From CAIOHW01 sp964432565 (lineage in GTDB: Bacteria > Bdellovibrionota > UBA1018): a DNA stretch of 27,017 nt. Position 1 is the first letter of the stretch. The number at the start of each line of letters is the position of its first letter. The notes under the pieces are model-generated. The model made no database searches. It was not told the origin of the DNA and worked only from the letters and a program-made list of their open reading frames with translations. Where the stretch lies: the NCBI GenBank assembly GCA_964432565.1, contig CAYSOA010000030.1, positions 1-27,017 of the forward strand, given 5' to 3'. Below, in pieces: positions 17,083-24,331 of this stretch. Position numbers and translations under genes: made by a program.

Positions 17083-19304
17083 TCGCGAACAGCCCGCCCC
17101 ACGGGATAAAAGCGCTCTCCGGAGGAAGCCATCGCCACCAGCTCTGGAGCCGGCTCAAATCGAGGCGAGACGCTCGACGCGAGGTGGCGCAGGCGATCCA
17201 CGATCGAGGCCGCACCGCGTTCGTCGGCATACCTCAACAGGCCCCCACGAAAGGGCGGAAACCCGGTTCCCATGATCATTCCCAGATCAACTTCTCCAGC
17301 CGATGCGACCACTCCTTCAGACAAGGCGCGTGCCGCCTCGTTGATCATCGGAAGGATGCAGCGATCCACCAGATCCTCTCTTGAAAGAATCCCTCTTTTT
17401 GGCGTGACCCCCAAAAGGGAGTAGATGGAGGGATCGAGCTTCTTCGTCTTGCCCCCGTTCGAGTAGACGTAAAAGCCTCGTCCCGATTTCTTGCCCAGAT
17501 ACCCGGCCTCCAATACCCCGGAGTTCATCGTGCAGGACTGCATCCGGGCCCCATAAGCTTCGTGCAGGATTCGGGAAACTTTTTCACCGACGTCGATCCC
17601 CACCTCGTCAATCAGCTCCATCGGTCCCATGGGCATCCCGAATTCGAGAATCGCTGCGTCGAGCTCATCGATCGGTACGCCCTCGGAAACGAGAAAAGTG
17701 GCCTCGTTGAGATAGGGGGTCAACAGTCGATTGACCAGAAAACCCGGAACATCCTTGACGACGATCGGTGTTTTCCCCAACTTCTTGCAAAGCGAAAAGA
17801 CCGTGGCCACCGCCTGATCCGAAGTCTGTGCCCCCCGAATCACCTCGACCAGCGGCATCAGGTGCACGGGATTGAAGAAATGCATGCCGGCAATCCGCTC
17901 GGGACGGGCCATGCCTTCCTGCATTCGGGTCACCGAAAGGGAAGAGGTATTGGAAGCCAGCACACAGTCCGGCCGAACGATCTGCTCCAGCTCCGAAAAT
18001 ACCGCACGTTTCACTTCGAGCTTCTCAATAACGGCCTCGACCACGAGATCGCATGACGAAAAACCGGAATAATCCAGGACCGGAGCAATCCGGTTCAGCC
18101 GCTGCTGAAACTCTCGTGAGCTCAATCGTCGACGCTGCACCTTTTTCTGCCAAAGCCTCGCTGCCGTCTGAACACCCGAAGCCAGGGCTGCTGGAGTCAG
18201 GTCCTTCATGCGCACCGTGATGCCCTTGTCGGCAAAGAGCTGGGCGATTCCCCCACCCATGACGCCCGCTCCCAGAACGCCCGACTGCCCGACTTCGGCA
18301 CCCCGTACCGACTCACCGGCACCGGTCGACTTTTTGACCGCTTCAGTCAGAAAAAAGAGCTCAATCAAGTTCTTCGAAACCGAGGTTGCTGCACAGGTGC
18401 CGAATCCCTGGGCCTCTCTCGCGAGCTGGCGATCCCTCGCCCCACCGCGAAGTCGCACCGGATCATAGGCCGCAGCATTCTCTCGAAGCACTTCGATGAC
18501 TTCGAGTGGAGCGGGATAGCGGCCGGCTGTCTTTTTCATCACTCCGTCGCGGGCCTTCTTGAGCATGACGGCGCGACCCATCGGGGTGTTCTCCAGCACT
18601 GAGCCAACGGCTCCTCCGGCGCCCCCAAGCTTTGGCTCGCGAGCGAGACGTTTTTCGGTCTTGAGTGCGGGCAGGTTTCGTCTCACCCAGTGAAGCACCT
18701 GGGCTTCAAACTGCTGGGCGGTCACCACGCCTTCAATGAGGCCGGCACGAAGCGCCTGATCCGCCGAGAGCAGGCGACTGGAGAGGATGAAATCGAGAGC
18801 CTGCGCCAGGCCCACTTTTCGGGGCATCCGCACACACCCCCCCATGCCGGGGATCAACCCGAGCATCACCTCGGGCAGGCCGATTCGTGTTGCACGGTCA
18901 TCCGCCATGAGAATCGCCGTACTTGCCAACGACCACTCACACCCTCCCCCCAGGCAGGGACCTCGGATGGCCATGACGGTGGGAAACGGAAGATCTTCCC
19001 AGGCATTCAGTAAACGCTGCCCCTGCTGGGCGAGTTCCGTGGCCTCGTCTGCCGTACGAGCCGACTGGATCAGGGTGATGTCTGCACCGGCGATGTGCTG
19101 GTCTTTTTTTCCAGAGCGAAGGATCAGGGCTCCAATCTCTCCCGCCTTTCCTCGGCGCTCCAGTTCGGGGAGCAGATCGCCCAGCTCGGTCATGACCTGC
19201 CGGTTGAGCTTGTTCACCTTCTCTCCCGGAAGATCGAAGGTCAGGGAAAAGATTTCGCCGTCCAACTGCGCCAGATGAAAGGCGCGTTCAGGTGTTTGGG
19301 CCAT
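17079..19304 (-). CDS. fadB: Multifunctional fatty-acid oxidation protein (FadB/FadJ alpha subunit)
   Basis: From the ATG at 19304 the protein has 741 residues. The N-terminal enoyl-CoA hydratase domain (about 10-190) has the oxyanion-hole sequence GPCLGGGCEWSLAS with catalytic Glu123, and Glu145 in GLPEVMLGLIPGMGG. The NAD-binding domain starts at about 341 with GVLGAGVMGGGIA. The hydroxyacyl-CoA dehydrogenase domains follow, with the catalytic His in GMHFFNPVHLMPLVEVI and the C-terminal GFPPFRGG. It would catalyse the hydration and NAD-dependent oxidation steps of beta-oxidation. The FadA thiolase is not adjacent. The upstream in-frame TTG at 19355 is unlikely, since its extension overlaps the terminator. 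No ribosome binding site precedes the ATG. The stop codon overlaps the lol start. Confidence 0.93.
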   Translation of the reverse strand: MAQTPERAFHLAQLDGEIFSLTFDLPGEKVNKLNRQVMTELGDLLPELERRGKAGEIGALILRSGKKDQHIAGADITLIQSARTADEATELAQQGQRLLNAWEDLPFPTVMAIRGPCLGGGCEWSLASTAILMADDRATRIGLPEVMLGLIPGMGGCVRMPRKVGLAQALDFILSSRLLSADQALRAGLIEGVVTAQQFEAQVLHWVRRNLPALKTEKRLAREPKLGGAGGAVGSVLENTPMGRAVMLKKARDGVMKKTAGRYPAPLEVIEVLRENAAAYDPVRLRGGARDRQLAREAQGFGTCAATSVSKNLIELFFLTEAVKKSTGAGESVRGAEVGQSGVLGAGVMGGGIAQLFADKGITVRMKDLTPAALASGVQTAARLWQKKVQRRRLSSREFQQRLNRIAPVLDYSGFSSCDLVVEAVIEKLEVKRAVFSELEQIVRPDCVLASNTSSLSVTRMQEGMARPERIAGMHFFNPVHLMPLVEVIRGAQTSDQAVATVFSLCKKLGKTPIVVKDVPGFLVNRLLTPYLNEATFLVSEGVPIDELDAAILEFGMPMGPMELIDEVGIDVGEKVSRILHEAYGARMQSCTMNSGVLEAGYLGKKSGRGFYVYSNGGKTKKLDPSIYSLLGVTPKRGILSREDLVDRCILPMINEAARALSEGVVASAGEVDLGMIMGTGFPPFRGGLLRYADERGAASIVDRLRHLASSVSPRFEPAPELVAMASSGERFYPVGRAVRE

Positions 19305-19330
19305 GCCCAAAAGATAAATCAGGCTTCGAC

Positions 19331-19380
19331 AAAAACACAGGCAGGAAACCAACACCTGAAAGCGTCAGTTTCCTGCCTGT
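19331..19380 (-). terminator. Intrinsic terminator after the outer-membrane protein gene
   Basis: On the minus strand two perfect 13-base arms (ACAGGCAGGAAAC, 19380-19368, and its complement, 19349-19337) enclose an 18-base loop and are followed by GTTTTTG. It lies 38 bp behind the stop codon of the beta-barrel gene and about 30 bp before the fadB start, so it should separate the two transcripts. The long loop is unusual. Confidence 0.8.
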
Positions 19381-19417
19381 AGCAACTAGACGAATTCGAA
19401 CCCAATCGACGAAGGAG

Positions 19418-20776
19418 CTAGAACTGGAAGGCGACCGTGGCCGTGACCGAGTGAAATGCGGTCTGAGCCAGCGAGCCGCCGACATACTGGCGTTCGAGGC
19501 TTCCCATACCAGCAGCCCCACCAAAGCCACCATAGTAGGCCCCAGGATAACCGCCAAAGAGTGCGGGGTTATACAGCTCCTGATTCTGTCTCGATGAGAG
19601 CACCCGGTAGTGACGGTAATTCGCCCCAACCGAGACGCTCTTGCTCAGGCGCACATCCAGGCCTGCCGAGGCATAGGCCAGAAACTGCGAGAGCTCGTAG
19701 TCTGGAGGAGTGGCGAAGCCTGAATAACCGCGAAGCAGGTTCAGAATTCTCGGATCATAATTCAAAAAGCTCTTCGAATAGCCGCCACCGCCGCCGATGT
19801 AGGGACGAATTCTGGAGGCCATCCCAAGAAGATGCACCTTGATGCCTGCATCCACGACATTCTGCTTCAACATTCCGGTCTTGTCGGCAGAACCATTGTA
19901 GTTGAATCCATAGGGATTGAGGTACTGCCCGAGAATCAGGGCCGTGGCATCATTCAGCGCCAGGCCATACTCACTGAAGCTGTATCCGATCTCAAATCCC
20001 AGATTATCGGAGACCTGCATGTCGAGACCCACGCCGACCGTATAGCGGCCCTCGATGGCGTAGGGACTCTGGCCGGCAAAATTCGACAAGCCGGCGCGAG
20101 GTGCCAGACGCAGCGAGAAGATCTCCGGCTGCTCGGACGGCGCTTCGAAACGAAGTTCCGAACTACCCGAAGCCGTCGTGCGATCAGACACCGGCACGCT
20201 GACCACCTGTTCTTCGACAATAGGAGCGGCGGGAGCCACGGCTACCGTTGCGAAGGCCGGAGCAGGAGCCTCCAAAACCGGTGCTGACGGCTGGCCCATC
20301 AACTGCCCGGTCCGGCGCTTCTCATCTTGAAGGCGCAGATTTTCGAGGCGCTCCTGAAGCAGGTCTTCATTTTGAATCTCCTCGCGAATGCGCTCCCGGC
20401 GCACAAGTTCGGTTCGCGAGGGATTCGTCTCGGCCGAGCTCTGGGCCATCACCGGAGCCGGCGCCGCTGCTGGAGCCGGAGCGGTTTGAATGATCACGGG
20501 ATACGGCTGAGAGGGAACCATCTGCACTGGAACTTGAACGGGCATTGGCGCAGGAGCCTGAACCGTGCGCACGGTCATTGAGGAGTTCGAGGAACTCGGG
20601 GTACTGCCCAGCTGCTCAGCAGAGGAGTCGACCGAGGTCATCCCCTCAGCTTCCGAGCCGGGCTCGACCAGAAGCTCAGCGTGGGCGGCGGAGGCCCCCA
20701 TCGCCAGAGCAAGAGCCCAGACTCCCCAAGCTCTTCTTCTCAGGCTCCATTCAAAAACAGTCCACTGACGGTTCAT
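19418..20776 (-). CDS. Outer-membrane beta-barrel protein with periplasmic coiled-coil linker
   Basis: The 452-residue protein has a Sec signal peptide (1-33, cleavage after AHA), a Ser-rich and then Pro/Ala/Val-rich stretch (about 45-112), a strongly charged helical segment likely to be a coiled coil (about 121-155), a second Ala/Pro linker (160-200) and a C-terminal beta-barrel (about 210-452). The barrel has alternating strands rich in Tyr and Gly (YAIEGRYTVGVGLDMQVSDN, IRPYIGGGGGYSKSF) and ends VTATVAFQF; a terminal Phe is the usual signal for the BAM assembly machinery. Function is not identifiable. The ATG has AAGGAG 5 bases upstream and a terminator follows, so it is probably monocistronic. 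A low-complexity N-terminus with the barrel at the C-terminus is the reverse of OmpA. Confidence 0.82.
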   Translation of the reverse strand: MNRQWTVFEWSLRRRAWGVWALALAMGASAAHAELLVEPGSEAEGMTSVDSSAEQLGSTPSSSNSSMTVRTVQAPAPMPVQVPVQMVPSQPYPVIIQTAPAPAAAPAPVMAQSSAETNPSRTELVRRERIREEIQNEDLLQERLENLRLQDEKRRTGQLMGQPSAPVLEAPAPAFATVAVAPAAPIVEEQVVSVPVSDRTTASGSSELRFEAPSEQPEIFSLRLAPRAGLSNFAGQSPYAIEGRYTVGVGLDMQVSDNLGFEIGYSFSEYGLALNDATALILGQYLNPYGFNYNGSADKTGMLKQNVVDAGIKVHLLGMASRIRPYIGGGGGYSKSFLNYDPRILNLLRGYSGFATPPDYELSQFLAYASAGLDVRLSKSVSVGANYRHYRVLSSRQNQELYNPALFGGYPGAYYGGFGGAAGMGSLERQYVGGSLAQTAFHSVTATVAFQF

Positions 20777-20825
20777 ACCCGCTCCTTCTCGCGATTCGAA
20801 TTCGAAATGTTGCGTTGCGTTGCGA

Positions 20826-20834
20826 GCTATAGCA
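20826..20834 (-). promoter_or_regulatory. Possible extended -10 promoter element of the beta-barrel gene
   Basis: On the minus strand TGCTATAGC contains TATAGC preceded by the extended -10 TGC. Transcription would start near 20819, giving a leader of about 43 bases before the ATG at 20776. No good -35 is seen, which extended -10 promoters tolerate. Confidence 0.4.
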
Positions 20835-20887
20835 ACCGGCGTACCCGAAGGCCAGAAAAAACTTAACGCAGCGCTTCAGGATCTGAT

Positions 20888-20896
20888 TGCTATAAT
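20888..20896 (+). promoter_or_regulatory. Consensus extended -10 element facing a gene-free stretch
   Basis: The plus strand has TTGCTATAAT, a perfect TATAAT at 20891-20896 with the extended -10 TGC before it. No -35 match lies at normal spacing. It points into 20902-20980, which has no coding gene on the plus strand but contains short hairpins. Confidence 0.45.
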
Positions 20897-20901
20897 ATCA
20901 G

Positions 20902-20978
20902 GCGGTTAGCGAACCTGGTGGCCTCTACCCAAGAGGAGTGCCTGCGTTTGGCCGCAGACGCACGGCCCATTCCCGAGC
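20902..20978 (+). ncRNA. Possible small structured RNA, family not recognised
   Basis: Downstream of the consensus -10 the plus strand shows CAGG/CCTG near 20900-20917, CCTCT-ACCCA-AGAGG at 20922-20936 and CTGCG-TTTGGC-CGCAG at 20942-20957, followed by the terminator-like GAGCCA/TGGCTC hairpin at 20984-20998. I compared it by eye with 6S, SRP, tmRNA, RNase P and common riboswitch cores and found no match. It has no T-run on this strand, so the end is undefined. It could equally be the 3' untranslated region of the pilin-like gene on the other strand. Confidence 0.2.
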
Positions 20979-20998
20979 AAAAAGAGCCACTTTGGCTC
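20979..20998 (-). terminator. Intrinsic terminator after the pilin-like gene
   Basis: On the minus strand GAGCCA-AAG-TGGCTC is followed directly by TTTTT (20983-20979). It lies 23 bp behind the stop codon of the pilin-like gene and would end the long envelope operon running from the right edge. Confidence 0.72.
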
Positions 20999-21021
20999 CA
21001 TGCACCGTGAAAATCCTTCTC

Positions 21022-21216
21022 TCAACGAAAGCGGTGCAGATTTCTCGAGAAGCGGAGTTCCAGCTCCTGAACCCAGATCTGTGTCAGGCGGCCCACCGCA
21101 GGCCCCAAAGCCTGCCGCACCATCTGAAAAAGCATGAAAGCCAGCAGGAGCAAAAGAATGTACTCGGTAGTGGCCTGACCAGCACTCGCCCTCCTCGCCA
21201 ACTGGATTCTTCTCAT
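21022..21216 (-). CDS. Small Flp/TadE-type pilin-like protein
   Basis: The 64-residue protein has a short basic leader (MRRIQLARRASAG), then QATTEYILLLLLAFMLF, then an amphipathic tail. Cleavage after Gly13 would leave Glu18 at position +5 of the mature protein, followed by a single hydrophobic helix. This is the class III/Flp prepilin arrangement recognised by prepilin peptidases such as TadV. Such proteins form pili or sit in the membrane as pseudopilins. The ATG overlaps the stop codon of the upstream glycosyltransferase by 4 bp, which decides the start, as the preceding bases hold only a weak G-rich site. No tad secretion genes are in the window. Confidence 0.72.
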   Translation of the reverse strand: MRRIQLARRASAGQATTEYILLLLLAFMLFQMVRQALGPAVGRLTQIWVQELELRFSRNLHRFR

Positions 21217-22211
21217 GCCCCGCCCCCTGAAGGTCTCGAAGAGAACGACTCTCCCCGGGCGCGCCGGCAATAAAGCTGCAAATAGGCTTCCGCCATCTTT
21301 CGATAATGAAAACGCTCCAACGCCACCTGTCGGCAGACTTCTGGATCGAAGCGCAGGCGTCCCGCCTCCAAATCGCAAACGGTCTCCAGCCAAAGCTCCT
21401 GCTGGTCCCAGGGAATCAACCGGCCCGTTCGATCGTCGATCAGCTCCGGGAGACTCCCTCGGGGCGTTGCCAAAACCGGAGTCCCCGAACATAACGCCTC
21501 GGCGACCACGATCCCGAACGGCTCCTCCCAGAGAATCGGAAAGATCATCGCCTTGCCCGAAGTCAGGAAGTCGGCCTTCGAGCGTCCGGACACGGGCCCC
21601 CACCACTTCCATGACGGCCGGAAAGCGCATTCCAGGCGTACCGACCAGGGTCGGTTGCCACCGGCAACCTGAAGTGCAACTCCTGAACGACGCGCAACCG
21701 AAGCCGCTCCAGCGAGGTTCTTCACACTCCAGCTGGTCTTAGCCAAAAAAACCAAACCGCGTCGGACGGTCGAACGGTAATCTCGAGGATCCTCAAATTC
21801 ATCCGGGTCGATCCCGTTATAAACAAAGGCACTCCCACCATGCCGTCGCGCATGATCGGCAGAAACAAAGATCGCCCCATCCGAAAACCGCTCTCCCGGC
21901 TTGCCATTCCCGTGAATCGTGGTGACCACCGGCACTGCCAATCGAGTCTCCTGTTCTGCCGAGAATGGGACCGATGAATGCAGCACCTCCACGCCAGGAG
22001 GAAGCCCTCGCCGAACCGCCTCCAAAAATCCTGTACCAGATTCCACGACGCGATGAACCACACCCGAAGCCGGCCGCGAGCCCTCCGGAGCGAGAAGGGT
22101 GACTTCATGCCCGAGCTCCACCAGCCCCTTGCAGAGCCAATCGACCATTCTCTCCGTGCCGCCATACCCCATTGGGGGTACCGGCCTGCTGTGACAGATG
22201 GCGACCTTCAT
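21213..22211 (-). CDS. Glycosyltransferase family 4 protein
   Basis: The 332-residue GT-B enzyme begins MKVAICHSRPVPPMGYGGTE, where GYGGTERMV (15-23) is the glycine-rich acceptor-side loop typical of GT4. The donor-side half has VKNLAGAASVAR (163-174), VAGG (182-185) and the E-x7-E motif EPFGIVVAE (Glu230 and Glu238), followed by GTPVLATPRGSLPELI. It is soluble or peripherally membrane-bound and transfers a nucleotide-activated sugar to an unknown acceptor. It starts 10 bp behind the FAD-protein gene, with GAGAG upstream, and its stop overlaps the pilin-like start. At 332 residues it is slightly short; the segment 186-206 is Trp- and Arg-rich and diverges from relatives. Confidence 0.87.
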   Translation of the reverse strand: MKVAICHSRPVPPMGYGGTERMVDWLCKGLVELGHEVTLLAPEGSRPASGVVHRVVESGTGFLEAVRRGLPPGVEVLHSSVPFSAEQETRLAVPVVTTIHGNGKPGERFSDGAIFVSADHARRHGGSAFVYNGIDPDEFEDPRDYRSTVRRGLVFLAKTSWSVKNLAGAASVARRSGVALQVAGGNRPWSVRLECAFRPSWKWWGPVSGRSKADFLTSGKAMIFPILWEEPFGIVVAEALCSGTPVLATPRGSLPELIDDRTGRLIPWDQQELWLETVCDLEAGRLRFDPEVCRQVALERFHYRKMAEAYLQLYCRRARGESFSSRPSGGGA

Positions 22212-22221
22212 TCCGATCTCT

Positions 22222-23835
22222 CTAGCCCAACGGCCCTCTCAGCCCCGATCGATGCGCGATCCACGCGGTCGCCTTGATGGCAGCTGCCCACTCCCCCATC
22301 AAGCCCAATCCCGGATCAGCGGATCGATGAACCGAGAAGAGCCCTTCAGCCTTCGGAAACTCGCTGGGGCGAAGACGACTGAGCGCCACCCTGAGAACCT
22401 CGCGGCTTCGCAGACTACCGCCGCCGTAAGCCTCGGCCCATTGCTTCGGAAAGTGGGGAGATCGAAAATCAGGAAAGATGCGCATGGACCGCTCTTCTAG
22501 AAATGGCAGAAGTTCTGCCGCCTGACGAAACATTCGGGCCAAAACCGTCCGCCAGCGCTCGATCGACCACCCCTCAGACCCTGCGGGAAAACAGGCACGA
22601 ACAAAGAGAAGCTCTTCGCCAGTCGCTGGAAATCCGTATTCTTCAGGTCGAGCACGCTCGATCTCAAGCGTGGGAGAGCCCGACTCCCTCCAGATCAGCC
22701 GCTGCCCCATTCCCGGAGGAAGCCCCTTTGGCTCGACCGTCACCCCGAGCGTCACTCTTCGGCCATCCGGATCCTTCAGGTCCCTGAGAATCCCGTCGCC
22801 TCGCATCCACGAGCGCAGACGCTCCGGATGGCGGCTGACCAGAACTCCCCGAGCACGAGTCAGCGTTCGACCCTGACCTGAACCACTCAACTGCAACCCC
22901 AGAATTCTTCCCTCTTCAATGAAGAGTCGACTCACTTGAACCGACTCCTCCACGACGTGCGCGCCAAAGCGCAAAAGCAACCGATGAAGCAGAGAACGAA
23001 ACGCCCCCACTCCCCCGTGAATCCGCACACCATCCAGTGACAGAGCTAGCGCCTGAAGCGCCTCTGCACCGGAGATTCGATCAGGAACCTCCGACCCCAG
23101 CACCCCAGCCAACCAGGCCTCGATCCACTCCCGCGAACGCTCCCCAAAACCCAGATCCCGCGAAGCCGACTCCAGCGCGAGTTTTTCACGAAAATCATCC
23201 CATTCCGTTGCCCAGAACTCTGGCAGACGCTTTTCAGCAAGACTCCCCTGCAAGTGACGAAGGAACTGTGACTCCGAAAAAAACGAGTCCGCTCGTGAGA
23301 TTCCCTTCCGGGCCCCAAAGCTCTTTTTTCTACCTCCTCCGGCGTTCGCCTCCACATCAAGAGTCAAACGATCCGGGAGGCCGCTCCAAAAACGTCGAGT
23401 GCTTGCCTCCACCAACTCGACGGCCTGAGTCAATCGTGCAACGGGATGCCCCGCATCCCCCGACTCTCGAGACACCTCCCTTCGTGTATCGACCAGCAGC
23501 CGCCACCAGTGGGAACGGATACTGGGCGTCGTCGCTTGAAGAAGGGTGTCGTTGCCCTGAATTGAGCCCCACTCGGATGGAGCTACTCCCACGGCACGAA
23601 AACACTCACCAGCCAGCCCCAACCCCAGAGATGGGCTTCCGAGCCCCACCACCCAGTTGGGCTCAGGATCGAGGATCTGGCCCGTGGATGAAAGACTCCA
23701 CTTGCGGGCGGAACCCTCTCCAACCACCAAGACCGAGAGCCCCATCCTGGCCACCAGAACTCCGCTCAGCAGCGCCGGAAGGGAATCCCCCAGCACCACC
23801 CAGTCATAGGAATCGATCAGCCGAGGATGCCGCAC
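22222..23835 (-). CDS. FAD/NAD(P)-binding oxidoreductase, phytoene-desaturase-like
   Basis: The 537-residue protein has a Rossmann beta-alpha-beta start, DWVVLGDSLPALLSGVLVAR (11-30) then LSVLVVGEG, as in amine-oxidase/phytoene-desaturase flavoproteins. The second and third glycines of GxGxxG are replaced (Ser18, Ala21). Residues about 255-290 contain the family segment ISGAEALQALALSLDGVRIHGGVGAFRSLLHRLL, here seen in two parts around DGVRIHGG, which in relatives holds the substrate-domain start. The C-terminal GLFSVHRSADPGLGLMGEWAAAIKAT resembles the last FAD contact. Substrate unknown; carotenoid or lipid desaturation or isomerisation are possible, but no other carotenoid genes are here. 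It starts 6 bp behind the ammonia-lyase-like gene. Confidence 0.68.
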   Translation of the reverse strand: MRHPRLIDSYDWVVLGDSLPALLSGVLVARMGLSVLVVGEGSARKWSLSSTGQILDPEPNWVVGLGSPSLGLGLAGECFRAVGVAPSEWGSIQGNDTLLQATTPSIRSHWWRLLVDTRREVSRESGDAGHPVARLTQAVELVEASTRRFWSGLPDRLTLDVEANAGGGRKKSFGARKGISRADSFFSESQFLRHLQGSLAEKRLPEFWATEWDDFREKLALESASRDLGFGERSREWIEAWLAGVLGSEVPDRISGAEALQALALSLDGVRIHGGVGAFRSLLHRLLLRFGAHVVEESVQVSRLFIEEGRILGLQLSGSGQGRTLTRARGVLVSRHPERLRSWMRGDGILRDLKDPDGRRVTLGVTVEPKGLPPGMGQRLIWRESGSPTLEIERARPEEYGFPATGEELLFVRACFPAGSEGWSIERWRTVLARMFRQAAELLPFLEERSMRIFPDFRSPHFPKQWAEAYGGGSLRSREVLRVALSRLRPSEFPKAEGLFSVHRSADPGLGLMGEWAAAIKATAWIAHRSGLRGPLG

Positions 23836-23841
23836 GCCAGA

Positions 23842-24297
23842 TTACTCCCGCGTTCCGGGCGAGACGCCGGACCGCTGCAAGGGTACGGGAGTCACACACG
23901 TCCCGACCGCCCTGCAGACCACTACAGGAGGATCCAGCACCTCGGCGGATGACGACGCCAGGCCGCCACTCTCCAGCGGAAGGGACTGAATGACCTTCCT
24001 GGCTTCAAACTTCATCTTTCGGGACGACTTTCCGACCTCGAGTATCTCTCCGACCGCCTCAATGTAGTCTCCCGAACGCACTGGAGCGAGAAACTCCACG
24101 CTCTCGTAGGCACGAAACAGTCCCTCATCTCCATCAAGACGAATCAGAAGCTCGGTGGCCACATCGCCAAAAAGCCCAAGCATGCGAGCACCATCCACCA
24201 AGTCCCCCGCGTAATGGACGTCGTGGGAGGACATCCGAAGGCGAATGGTCACTGATCCGATCTTTCTTGCTCGCTCAAGTGCACTTCCGGCTTCCAT
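23842..24297 (-). CDS. 3-aminobutyryl-CoA ammonia-lyase-like hotdog-fold protein
   Basis: The ATG at 24297 has AGGAG 8 bases upstream and gives 151 residues; an open frame extends to 24603 but overlaps waaA in another frame and is not coding. The sequence follows the Kal family: VTIRLRMSSHDVHYAGDLVD (18-37), GARMLGLFGDVATELLIR, DGDEGLFRAYESVEFLAPVR, SGDYIEAVGEILEVGKSSRK and a C-terminal PPVVVCRAVGTCVTP. Kal removes ammonia from 3-aminobutyryl-CoA to give crotonyl-CoA in lysine fermentation. None of the other kdd/kam/kce genes is present here, and the gene lies within an LPS operon, so another beta-amino-acyl-CoA substrate is possible. It follows waaA after 34 bp. Confidence 0.72.
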   Translation of the reverse strand: MEAGSALERARKIGSVTIRLRMSSHDVHYAGDLVDGARMLGLFGDVATELLIRLDGDEGLFRAYESVEFLAPVRSGDYIEAVGEILEVGKSSRKMKFEARKVIQSLPLESGGLASSSAEVLDPPVVVCRAVGTCVTPVPLQRSGVSPGTRE

Positions 24298-24331
24298 GAA
24301 CAGTTCTCCTAAGGGTCTGTTGTTCCCAAGC

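Noticed and set aside
20811..20825. Three tandem copies of a GTTGC-type pentamer
   Set aside because: Too short to call a functional repeat; it lies in the leader of the beta-barrel gene and may only be slippage.
20938..21273. A plus-strand open frame starting with GTG behind AGAGGA
   Set aside because: The purine run touches the GTG, leaving no spacing for initiation, and most of the frame is antisense to the pilin-like and glycosyltransferase genes.
23037..23993. A 318-codon plus-strand open frame rich in Pro, Arg and Ser
   Set aside because: It is antisense to the FAD-protein gene; the composition is typical of a mirror frame in GC-rich DNA.
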